A DNA stretch of 21,702 bases, from contig CAZIVR010000060.1 of the NCBI GenBank assembly GCA_964542745.1, positions 1-21,702 of the forward strand. The letters run 5' to 3'. The translations under genes were made by a program, and so were the position numbers. The notes under the pieces were generated by a model. The model searched no databases, was not told where the DNA came from, and saw only the letters and a program-made list of their open reading frames with translations. The DNA is from DATKAB01 sp964542745. Its GTDB lineage: Bacteria; Eisenbacteria; RBG-16-71-46. Shown piece by piece: positions 8,394 through 17,100 of this stretch (the first letter of the stretch is position 1; the number at the start of each line of letters is the position of its first letter).

Positions 8394-9494
8394 TCAGCGA
8401 ATGACGACGAAGCGGCCCTGGTAGGCGAACGCGTCGGACTCGACGCGGAACACGTAGATGCCCGAGGACACGTCGCGCCCGCTCGCGTTCTTCAGGTCCC
8501 AGCGCTTGAAGTCGCGAATCGAGGTGATGTCGCGCCCGTTGGGCCGCGCGTCGTGCACCAGTTCCTGCACCAGGTCCCCGGCGAGCGTGTAGATCTTGAT
8601 CTTCGCCCGCTCGGGCAGGTTGATGAAGTGCAGTTCGTGCTGCCCGCCGACGTTCCACTCCTCGCTCGCGCGATAGGGATTCGGCACCACCAGCACGCGC
8701 TCGAGGTCCGGCTTGAGGCCCGCCGAGGGCGTGACGGGATTGCTCAGGCTGGCGAGCTTGTGGTTCAGGTTGGCGCAGCTGTCGCGCGCCCCGTTCACCG
8801 CGAAGCCGAGCGAGCCGCAGCGCCGCAGCGTCTCGAGCGTGTCCGGAACGAACAGGTCCTCGTAGGTGCCCTCGAGGCCGGAGTTGAGCAGCTCGTAGGT
8901 CACCGAGTAGTAGGTCAGGAAGCCGTCGTGCGGGCCCGGGGGCGCGATCAGGCGGAACACCGAGTCCGCGATGCAGCGGTTGGTGCGCGTGTCGAGACGC
9001 GGGCAGACCTTCACCACCCGGCCGCTGGAGTCCGGATCCACGAAGGTGGCGACGCTGTCGTGCACCACGGTGTTGCCGCACTGGAACTGCAGCGTCGTGG
9101 GATTGACGCGCGACATGAACCACAGGATGCCGTCGCCGGGCTGCACCGAGTAGCGCCGCACCAGCGCCATCCGCGTGCTGTCCGGCGTGTTGGTCACCCG
9201 GTAGATCCGGTAGCCGCCGAAATTCGGCCGCGCCTCGGCCACCCGGTCGCGAAGGAATCGGACGGTGGCGCTGCGGGGCACCTCCCGGACGCTGTCGGGC
9301 AGCGTGGTCGGGGTGAGCCCCGCGCAGACGGTCGTGAACGGGAACACCGTGTGGGCCACGTCCTGGTAGATGCCGGGATAGGCCCAGATCGGAACGCGCG
9401 GGAACGTCCCCGCGGCCCGTGCGGACGGCGCGGTCCCGGCCACGCAGGCCAGGACCGCGCCGCACAGAAGCCAGCGCAGCATCTTCACTCGCAT
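8394..9494 (-). CDS. Exported protein of unknown function with FlgD-like C-terminal domain
   Basis: A 366-aa protein. Its signal peptide (MRVKMLRWLLCGAVLACVAGT, cleavage likely after SARA near residue 27) directs export. The middle is beta-rich, with RIYRVTNTPDSTRMALVRRY and YYSVTYELLNSGLEGTYEDL, consistent with fibronectin-like strands, plus several cysteines that could form disulfides. The C-terminal 100 residues carry VVPNPYRASEEWN, HFINLPERAKIKIYTLAGDL and SGIYVFRVE, the FlgD/T9SS-like domain common on FCB surface proteins. No enzymatic motif was recognised. ATG 9494 was chosen because AGAGG lies five bases upstream; upstream in-frame residues are Pro/Arg-rich and do not look like protein. 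It begins 19 bp after the 804-aa lipoprotein stop. Confidence 0.85.
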   Translation of the reverse strand: MRVKMLRWLLCGAVLACVAGTAPSARAAGTFPRVPIWAYPGIYQDVAHTVFPFTTVCAGLTPTTLPDSVREVPRSATVRFLRDRVAEARPNFGGYRIYRVTNTPDSTRMALVRRYSVQPGDGILWFMSRVNPTTLQFQCGNTVVHDSVATFVDPDSSGRVVKVCPRLDTRTNRCIADSVFRLIAPPGPHDGFLTYYSVTYELLNSGLEGTYEDLFVPDTLETLRRCGSLGFAVNGARDSCANLNHKLASLSNPVTPSAGLKPDLERVLVVPNPYRASEEWNVGGQHELHFINLPERAKIKIYTLAGDLVQELVHDARPNGRDITSIRDFKRWDLKNASGRDVSSGIYVFRVESDAFAYQGRFVVIR

Positions 9495-9513
9495 CGTTCC
9501 TCTCGTCTCGTGG

Positions 9514-11928
9514 CTAGCGGGCCCGCGCCAGGGAACCGCCGGCGGCCCCGGCCGGTTCCGGGGGCGCGGCGAGCCGTTCGTCGGGACGGGCGGCACCGAC
9601 CGTCGCGGTCACGGCCTGGTTGGCGGTCGGGGGCGTGTACGGCAGGCCCCAGAACCCCTGGAGCACCGCGTCCACCAGCGCCTTGCAGTCGCCCCGGGTG
9701 AAGCTCCAAATGTTGAAACCCGTGAAGATCACGTGCGTGTAGGCCGGACCGACGTAGCGCGTCATGCAGACGTTGTGCGGGTTGAAGGAACTGGGCATCA
9801 GCGTCGCGCCGGCCGCCTTGTAGAGCGTGTCGAGCGTGGACTGCTCGTCCACGATCAGCAGGTCGGGGTTCACGTCCTCCAGCACGATGTTGGACTGGCT
9901 GAGGTACTCGATGTCGAAGGTCGTGAGGTAGAAGTCGCCGTTGTTGACGGTCCGGTTGGGCGGGAACGGATCCGACCCGGAGTTCTTCGGTCGCATCGAG
10001 GCCGGCAGCAGGTTGTAGATCGCCGGCGGCGTGCGTCCGGCCGCGTCGTACCGCCCGCGGAACCGCGAGAACGCGATCGGCCCCGAGTTGGTCTTGATCT
10101 CCGACCGCCACGCGAACACGTCGTAGAGGAAGCGGCCCGGGATCAGCTCGTTGTTGGTGAAGCTGAACGTGGTGCCGGGCGCCGGGTTGGTGGTGTCGTT
10201 GTTGAGGCGGTTGTAAGGCATCAGCGAGGCCAGCGCCACGCCGCCGCCGACCATCCACACCTCGCCGCCCTGCTTGATGTAGGCGGCCAGGCTGTTGGCG
10301 CGGCCCGCCGCGCTCATGTAGCGCAGCGCGCTGACCGACGTGGTGAGGTTGGTGCCCGGCCCGGTGTTGGTGCCGCCGCCCCCGTCCACGATCCACACGA
10401 CGCGGGCGTAGTTGCCGATCTTCGCGAGCGGCACGCGCACCTCGCTCTGCCCGGTGCGCGTCCCGACCGTGTCGAACACGTAGCCGGCGAAGAGGCCGGG
10501 CGTGGTGAGCGTCCCGGTCGGGTAGCAGCGCCACGGCTTGCCGCCGCGGGCGAACAGGAAGGTGTCGAGCTCCGCGGCCATCGGCCAGCGGCCGCGCGGG
10601 CGGTCCATGCAGGTCGAACTCGGGCCCTTCTGGTCCAGCGGCAGCCGGGTGTCGTTCACCACCAGCAGGGGTTTCGCGAGGTTCGCCTGCACCACCGAGA
10701 TGTTGACGGTGGCGAGGCTCTTCAGCCCGTTGTTGTCCTCCGCCTCGATGTAGAAGAGGTGGGTCTCCCCCCCGCCGAACGGCCCGACCGTGGCCTGGAT
10801 CGCGTTGCTCAGCTGGCTCCAGTGCCGGACGTCCGTGCGTTCGTTGGTGCGGGGCGTCTGGTCGGTGAGGTCGTCGATGTCGAGGGTCCAGCGGTAGCCG
10901 CGCACGTCGGCGCCCGGGCCGGCCACGCCGATCCAGTTGAAGTTGATCTCCTCCCCGGCCGGCACCTCGATCTTGATCTGGTACTGCGGCAGGGACGAGT
11001 AGACCGGCGGGTTGTACTGGTAGAAGAAGATCTCGTTGAACACGGTGAGCGCGGGACCGCCGGTCGCGGCGAACGTGGCGCGCATGTTCAGCATGTTCGA
11101 GTTCTGGCTGAAGATCGGCGAGTAGGCGCCGGCCTCGTCGAACGAGACCACGCAGAACATGTAGTCCTGCCCCGGCACCAGGTTGGTGAACTGCTTGGTC
11201 GTGGTGTCGGCGCTGGTGGAATCCCAGCCCGCCCAGTTCCGGGGCGCGTAGTAGCGGCGCACCGAATCCGGGTTGGTGAGGGCGACCTGGAACGGGACCG
11301 GCGAGTTCTGCGTGAGCAGGATGTACTTGTACTTGTTGGGCTTCTGGTTGTTGAGGATCCCGTCGGGGTCGGTGCCGGTCCACGAAATGCGCACCGAGGG
11401 CGTCACGTACACGCGCCCGCGGTCGCTCGGGGCGGGCGTCTGGATCTGCACGGTGGGCGCGATCGTGTAGGTGAAGAACGAGCGCACCAGCGGCGCCGAC
11501 TGCAGCGGGCCGCCGAGCCCGCCGTTGTCCACGGCCTTGACGACGAAGGTGTGGAAGTCCGCCGAGCCGTTCTCGTTGGCGCGGATCGTGTCGGGCTTGG
11601 TCGCGGAGAAGTTGACGAGCTGCTCGCTGCGGGTGGTCCGCACCCAGGTGGTCTCGGGCGAGGGCACCGCGGGCGTCGGCGAGGGCGGGTCCACCGCGTA
11701 CTGGTAGTAGGCCACCCGACCGTCCGGGTCGTAGCCGATCCAGTTCATCCGGTACTGGTACTCGAAGCGCGTGGACTCGTTGAAGGGCGCACGCGTCAGC
11801 TCGAGGATCGGCCGCTGGTTGGGATTGGGATTGAGGATCGACTTGTCCGGGCTGCAGCCGGTGACGCCGGCCGCCAGGGACCCGATCGCGAGGGCCAGGA
11901 GGCCGGCCCGGAGCCTGAGGGAGTTCAT
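9514..11928 (-). CDS. Lipoprotein with fibronectin-like repeats and a possible glutamine-amidotransferase-like fold domain
   Basis: An 804-aa protein. A lipobox (LAAGVTGC, Cys25) marks it as a lipoprotein. Residues about 40-410 contain beta-sandwich-like repeats with MNWIGYDPDGRVAYYQYAVD, ISWTGTDPDG and NFNWIGVAGPGADVRGYRWTLD, typical of fibronectin/Ig-like ectodomains. From about residue 420 the character changes: PLLVVNDTRLPLD, then ARVVWIVDGGGG and LAAYIKQGGEVWMVGGG (to about 560), which look like the alpha/beta strands and glycine turn of class I glutamine-amidotransferase or ThuA-like folds. No catalytic Cys is obvious, so a binding role is more likely. The N-terminus resembles the upstream 688-aa lipoprotein, suggesting duplication. 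The ATG overlaps that gene's stop by four bases, with GAGGTG just ahead. Confidence 0.85.
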   Translation of the reverse strand: MNSLRLRAGLLALAIGSLAAGVTGCSPDKSILNPNPNQRPILELTRAPFNESTRFEYQYRMNWIGYDPDGRVAYYQYAVDPPSPTPAVPSPETTWVRTTRSEQLVNFSATKPDTIRANENGSADFHTFVVKAVDNGGLGGPLQSAPLVRSFFTYTIAPTVQIQTPAPSDRGRVYVTPSVRISWTGTDPDGILNNQKPNKYKYILLTQNSPVPFQVALTNPDSVRRYYAPRNWAGWDSTSADTTTKQFTNLVPGQDYMFCVVSFDEAGAYSPIFSQNSNMLNMRATFAATGGPALTVFNEIFFYQYNPPVYSSLPQYQIKIEVPAGEEINFNWIGVAGPGADVRGYRWTLDIDDLTDQTPRTNERTDVRHWSQLSNAIQATVGPFGGGETHLFYIEAEDNNGLKSLATVNISVVQANLAKPLLVVNDTRLPLDQKGPSSTCMDRPRGRWPMAAELDTFLFARGGKPWRCYPTGTLTTPGLFAGYVFDTVGTRTGQSEVRVPLAKIGNYARVVWIVDGGGGTNTGPGTNLTTSVSALRYMSAAGRANSLAAYIKQGGEVWMVGGGVALASLMPYNRLNNDTTNPAPGTTFSFTNNELIPGRFLYDVFAWRSEIKTNSGPIAFSRFRGRYDAAGRTPPAIYNLLPASMRPKNSGSDPFPPNRTVNNGDFYLTTFDIEYLSQSNIVLEDVNPDLLIVDEQSTLDTLYKAAGATLMPSSFNPHNVCMTRYVGPAYTHVIFTGFNIWSFTRGDCKALVDAVLQGFWGLPYTPPTANQAVTATVGAARPDERLAAPPEPAGAAGGSLARAR

Positions 11929-13991
11929 CGTTCACCTCGTTTCTTCTCGACGAGTACCGCGCTCCCCGGTCCGGGGCCTGCCGCTTCGCTCACGGGGGGC
12001 GACGGCGGTGCAGGAACGTTGATGAGATAGGAGTAGAAGTTGCAGCGGCCCTGCCCCGGCACGACCTCGCACGCGGAGCAGTCGCAGAGTTCCAGCATGA
12101 CGCGCACCTGCGTGCCGCCGAGGGAGTCCGGCAGGGTCACCGAGCTGGGCGGGAAGGCCACCTGCTGGAGGCCGACCGGCGCGAACGTCGCCGAGTCGCC
12201 CGGCGAGCCGCCGTTCCGGGGAGAGCGGAACCGCATCGTGTAGCGGAACACGAAGCTGGCGGTCGGCCCCCCGACCGGGATCGGCGTGGCCGGGTCGTAG
12301 GGATCGTCGTCGATGGCCGGCATCGAGAGGTTGAGGGTGCGCGCGTAGCTGAGGTTGGGGCGCGGCGAGAACGAGGCCAGGTTGAGGTTGAAGTACGGCG
12401 CCCGGTTGACGAAGAAGGTCAGGATCAGCGGCCGAAGCGCGATCTGGTCCGGGTTGGCGGAGGCCGTCGAATCCACCGCGTACACGATCGCGTTCGGCAG
12501 CAGGTCCGGCCGCGAGCCGATGCGCGAGTCGAGCACGCCGTTTCCGTCCTCGGCGCGCGCGAACAGGTACGCGGTGCCGGACTGGCTCAGGCCCCAGTAC
12601 GAGGCGATCGCGGGCAGGCGGCCGACCGAGGCCGGATCGAAGTTGGGGTACAGGCCGGTCTGCGAAGGGCCGGTGAGCGGGCCCGTCGGCGAGAGATACA
12701 CCGGGATCCGCGACCGGAACCCGATCGGCGACCCGTTCGAGGGCCGGATCTGGAGCACCGGGTTGACGGTGCTGTCGGGAGCCAGCGGGTCGTTGCTCCG
12801 GTACACGACGTCGTACGGGGAATCCGGATCGAAGCCGCCGTTGTGGAACACGATCCACGAATTCATGTTCACCGTGTCGCGTTCCTGCCGGGCGTAGATC
12901 CGGTTGCCGTAGATCTCGTAGAAGGTCCGCCGGGGCACGCGCTGGGAGGGCATGACCTTCACCGAGTCCGAGCTCAGCAGCCCCGCCGAGACGAGGTTCG
13001 GGATGCCGCCGATCCAGTTGCTGACGGTCACGTACTTGTTGTTGCCCTGGGTGGTCCACACCGACGCGTTGCGGTCCGGCCCCGAGAACCAGGTGGTGGG
13101 CGGATTGTTCATCTGGAAGAGCCGGGAGGTCTCGCGGGCGCCTCCCGCGCGATCCACGGCGCGCAGCCGGAACACCTTGACGCCGGGTCCCACGGCGTCG
13201 TCCGGGCCCGTGTTGTAGGAGAGCGTCGTGGTGGAGCCGCCGACGTTCACGAACTCGGGCTCGTCGAGCTTGTACCGGTAGCCGACCGCCGGGTTGTCCA
13301 CGGTGGTGATCTCCGACCGCCACGCGATGTCGAGCCGGCTGCGGGTCGGAACCGTGGTCTTCACCTTCGCGCCGATCGCGAAGGTGTCGGTGGCGGGGAC
13401 CGCGACCGTGAGCAGCCGCCGCGTCAGCGCCAGCGTGACGGGATCCTGCTCCCAGACGAAGCCGGTCGCGTTGAAGGAGGTGATGATCGGCAGCGGCGGG
13501 AAGCGGTCGATCGCGTTGAAAATGAAGCGCGCGGGAGTCGGGTCCGGCTTGCCGAAGTTGTCCACCGCGTAGATGTAGAAGGCGTGCTGGCGGTCGGTGC
13601 GCGCGTCGGAGACCGAGAAGATGAAGACGCTGTCGGTCTTGGCGGTGAACTTGTAGTCCTGGGCCTTCGGTCCGGGCAGGGGCGGAACCGTCACGGCCGG
13701 GGGGATCGGCAGCGGCAGGGTTTCGACCACGGCGAAGTAGAACCCCGCGACCTTTCCATCGGGATCCGAGCCCGCCCAGTACAGGTGGAAGCGGAACGGA
13801 ATGAACCCGGGATTGGTCTGGACCGGGCGCACGCCTTCTCGATACGTGATCGTGTCGAGAGGCGCCGCGGTGATCCAGGTTTCGGGGGCCTGATTGCGGT
13901 CGAAGGTCGGGGCCAGCGGCTTGCGACACCCCACGGCGACCAGCAGCACGGAAATGGAAACAAACAGAATGAGCCCTGCACGCAAGCGCAT
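11925..13991 (-). CDS. Lipoprotein with fibronectin-like repeats, first gene of the operon
   Basis: A 688-aa protein with a lipobox (VLLVAVGC, Cys22). Near the N-terminus, FHLYWAGSDPDGKVAGFYFAV (DPDG at 75-78) parallels the next gene's NWIGYDPDGRVAYYQYAV. Further beta-rich units follow, such as RLDIAWRSEITTVDNPAVGYR and PDDAVGPGVKVFRLRAVDRAG. Toward the C-terminus four cysteines cluster in CDCSACEVVPGQGRC (residues 636, 638, 641, 650), either disulfides or a metal site. The tail is Pro/Gly-rich and ends KKRGER. No enzyme family was recognised; an envelope binding or structural role is inferred. It leads seven same-strand genes, and a promoter-like site ends about 39 nt upstream of its start. 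Confidence 0.85.
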   Translation of the reverse strand: MRLRAGLILFVSISVLLVAVGCRKPLAPTFDRNQAPETWITAAPLDTITYREGVRPVQTNPGFIPFRFHLYWAGSDPDGKVAGFYFAVVETLPLPIPPAVTVPPLPGPKAQDYKFTAKTDSVFIFSVSDARTDRQHAFYIYAVDNFGKPDPTPARFIFNAIDRFPPLPIITSFNATGFVWEQDPVTLALTRRLLTVAVPATDTFAIGAKVKTTVPTRSRLDIAWRSEITTVDNPAVGYRYKLDEPEFVNVGGSTTTLSYNTGPDDAVGPGVKVFRLRAVDRAGGARETSRLFQMNNPPTTWFSGPDRNASVWTTQGNNKYVTVSNWIGGIPNLVSAGLLSSDSVKVMPSQRVPRRTFYEIYGNRIYARQERDTVNMNSWIVFHNGGFDPDSPYDVVYRSNDPLAPDSTVNPVLQIRPSNGSPIGFRSRIPVYLSPTGPLTGPSQTGLYPNFDPASVGRLPAIASYWGLSQSGTAYLFARAEDGNGVLDSRIGSRPDLLPNAIVYAVDSTASANPDQIALRPLILTFFVNRAPYFNLNLASFSPRPNLSYARTLNLSMPAIDDDPYDPATPIPVGGPTASFVFRYTMRFRSPRNGGSPGDSATFAPVGLQQVAFPPSSVTLPDSLGGTQVRVMLELCDCSACEVVPGQGRCNFYSYLINVPAPPSPPVSEAAGPGPGSAVLVEKKRGER

Positions 13992-14036
13992 TCGCGCCCC
14001 CCAGCACGCCCAGTCATGTAGGTGGGAAGTGCCCGG

Positions 14037-14066
14037 AAGCTAGCAGGCCGCTTCCGGGGGCGTCAA
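14037..14066 (-). promoter_or_regulatory. Putative promoter of the seven-gene operon
   Basis: TTGACG (14066-14061) and TAGCTT (14042-14037) are 18 bp apart on the minus strand, predicting a start near 14030 and a leader of about 39 nt before ATG 13991. The layout matches the site ahead of the 1435-aa gene: TTGAC at -35, 18 bp, then TAGC and a final T. Found by eye; the -10 matches the sigma-70 consensus poorly. Confidence 0.45.
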
Positions 14067-14133
14067 GCGGGATTCGGGGTGGCGAGGGCCGCCCGGACCG
14101 CGCCCCGGGCGGCCGCAACCGCCCCAAGCACGA

Positions 14134-14159
14134 ACGGGCGGGGCTTTCGCCCCGCCCGT
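14134..14159 (-). terminator. Hairpin terminator after the 1435-aa gene
   Basis: A perfect 11-bp stem (14134-14144 with 14149-14159) starts 25 bases after the TAA stop at 14185. In the minus-strand RNA the four-base loop reads GAAA, a stabilising GNRA tetraloop closed by C-G. Only TTCGTGCTT follows, so there is no clean U tract. Position and stability argue for termination or 3'-end protection between the 1435-aa gene and the next operon. Confidence 0.6.
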
Positions 14160-14184
14160 CCGAGTACTGCAACCGCGACTTCGT

Positions 14185-17100
14185 TTACTTCAGGACCGTC
14201 AGCTTCTTGGCGTCCGTGAAACGGCTGTTCACGTACTTCACCTGCGTGAAGTAGACGCCGCGAGCCACCTGGCGGCCGTCGTTGTCGACGCCGTCCCAGG
14301 TGAGGCTGTACTTGCCGGGCGCGAACTGACGATCGGCAAGCGTGCGCACCAGACGACCGCTCACGTCGAACACCTTCACCTCGACGCGGTCGGCCTTCGC
14401 GAGCCCGAAGTCCACGGTCGCACGACCGGTGACCAGCGGGTTGTTGCGCAGGTTCATGAAGTCCACGAACTCGGTACCGCTCGCGTTGTTCGGCACATCC
14501 GTCGTGATCGTCGGGGTACCCGTGATCTGGCAGATCTTGCCGAAGATGTTCGTCAGGACGTTGTAGTAGTACGCCAGACGACCATGCGACTTGTCGCAGA
14601 AGCGGCTGCGGAGGTTCTCGATGTCCCAGCCGTCCACCAGCGACTGCCAGTACTCACCGCTCACCGCGTCGATGTCGTGGAAGACACCGGCGATGACCGG
14701 AGGCGTGGCGTTGCCGGCCGGCGAGTACAGCGTCGACGGGACGGACTTGGTCCCGCTGAGCAGCACGTCATCCGTGAACAAGCATCCGTTGCGGACGCCG
14801 TAGATGTCGCCGTTGGTGGTGATCGGGGACTGAGTCACCAGGTCCACGCACGCATCGGTGTTGCCCGTCAGCAGCAGGTACGACGGGTCGCGCAGCGACA
14901 CGTAGAGGAAGCTGGAGATCAGCGACGCGTTCGACGCCGTGGCGGAGGCGGATTCGACGATCCCGTCTCCCTGGAGCCACACGCCGCGGTGGTCGGTGCT
15001 GAGACCGCCGAGCATGAAGTCCTGCAGCATCTTCACGTCGTCCGAGCCGAAGTTGTTGAACGGACCGAGGACGCCGGAGTTGAGGTCGCCCGACAGGATG
15101 AGGATGACCTTGTAGAAGGCCTCCAGCATGCCCAGGGACGGACCGCCCAGCGACCACTTGTTGTCGATCTGGAACGAGCTGGCGTGGTTGGAGAAGTCGA
15201 CGCCGATGCCGAACGTCTTGGCATTCAGCGACTCCGACGCCTTCACACCGAACATGTCCCACGTGGTGCCCGGCTGCTGGTTCAGGTCCACGACGAAGTT
15301 GCCCACGTCGTTGAGGCTGACCTTGCCGGCCGCCTTCCAACCGTTGTGCGCACCGCGCTTGCCGGCCTGGGTCGCGCCGATCGAGTCAGCGATCGACACC
15401 CAGACGCGCTCGTTGCCACGACGGTCGTTCAGGTCCACGTACAGCAGGCACGCCGGACCAAGGCCGCCCGGATAGGCGCCCTTCTTCCAGGCGTCCGGAA
15501 GCACCGCGAACTGCTGCCACCGGTGCGCGTCCGTCGAGCCTTCCGACGGCTGCGGGAACACCGTGCTGGTGTCCGGAGCGTAGTACGGACCGCCGCCGAT
15601 CGGAGTGTCTTCACGGCGGAGGAAGTACTGCACGTGCGAACCGGGCGTCAGCTGACCGTCCGGAATGATCTTCGTGTACTCGTACGTCTGGCCATTCGGC
15701 AGGCCGTCCTCAGACGCAGGGTAACCCGCGGTCGTCGGCCAGCCGTCCGTCAGCGAGATGTCGCAGACCGTGTTGGCCTGGCTCACCGTCGCCGTCGCCG
15801 TGGTGAGGAAGCAGCGGTTCTTGGCGATGCCGAGCGGCACGAACTTGGGATCCGCCTCGTTGTAGATCGTGGCGAAGTTGTTCGTGGACGGACCACCGAT
15901 ACCACGGGCGTCGATCGGCCAGAGGTTGTTCTCGGCCGAATCGCACATGGCGCTGTTCCAGACCAGCTCGCTCCAGTCACGGCCGCCGTTGGTCGCGCCG
16001 GCCGGGTGACCCGCCGGAGTGCCCTTGGCGCCGTTGTCGGCCAGATAGTTCGCCCAGAAGTTGGTTCCCGGGCTGGTGTAGTTGACCGCCGTCGACGGAT
16101 CGGTCGGCACCGTGCGGAGGCCGGACGACTTCACACCCAGCGACCGGTAGTTGCCCGGGCCGGGGGAGATGCGGAACACGAGGTCGATGCGGACGTTGTT
16201 GCCGACCGCCTGGACCGCCGTGCTGTCGCCCGGAATCGCGTACCGGGTGGTGTTGCCCGGCGACTGCGCGTTGTTGAGACCGATCTTGATGTGCGCCGAC
16301 GTGGTGTCGAAGTCAGCGCTGTTCAGCGCCACGCCGCCACGGTTGAGACCGTTGACGGTGAACGTGTCGTTGATCCAGTCCCAGATGTTGATCGTCATCG
16401 GCGGAGCCGCGCCGTCCACGAACGCCAGCGAGACGTTGTCCCAGTAGGCGCCGTCGGTCGGCGAGCAGCCGGTCGTGATACCGAAGCGGTAGCACTCCTG
16501 CCGCTTGTGCAGCAGCATCTGCACCGAGTCCGGATAGACCGTACCACCCTCAGCGAAAGCCGAGTTCCAGCGGATCAGGCCGAACGCGAAGCCCGGCTCC
16601 TGGTCCTGGAAGCACTGCTTGTCGGGGTTGAAGATGATGAACGGCCACAGCCGCCAGTCCGACCAGCACTTGACGTTGTCGCGCTGGGTCGCCGGGTACG
16701 CCCGGTAACCGCCGCGCCACGCGTTGCCCGTCGCGAACAGGTCGAAGATGCCGGTGTAGATGTCGTACTCGATGTAGTAGTCCTCGGTCGCCGTCGCGAT
16801 CGAGGCGTCGATGTCCATCTCGTTCGTGCCGCCACCGTTGCGCAGGTTGACGGTCGGCGAGTGGAAGCCGTCCCAGAATTCGCGCTCGACGGTGCCGGAC
16901 ACGAGACCGCCGGCCGCCTCCGAGTTGTCGTGGTCACCGGCCGAAATGACGTTGCCGGTCAGGTTGCAGATTCGCAGCGAACCGCCCACCGGGCCGCACA
17001 GGTCCTCGTAAATGAGGTCCGTGGCGTCGTGGACGTGGTGATAGACGGCCGGCGGCTTGCCGGTGGTCTTCCACGCGTCCAGCGGGTTCACGCTGATGCT

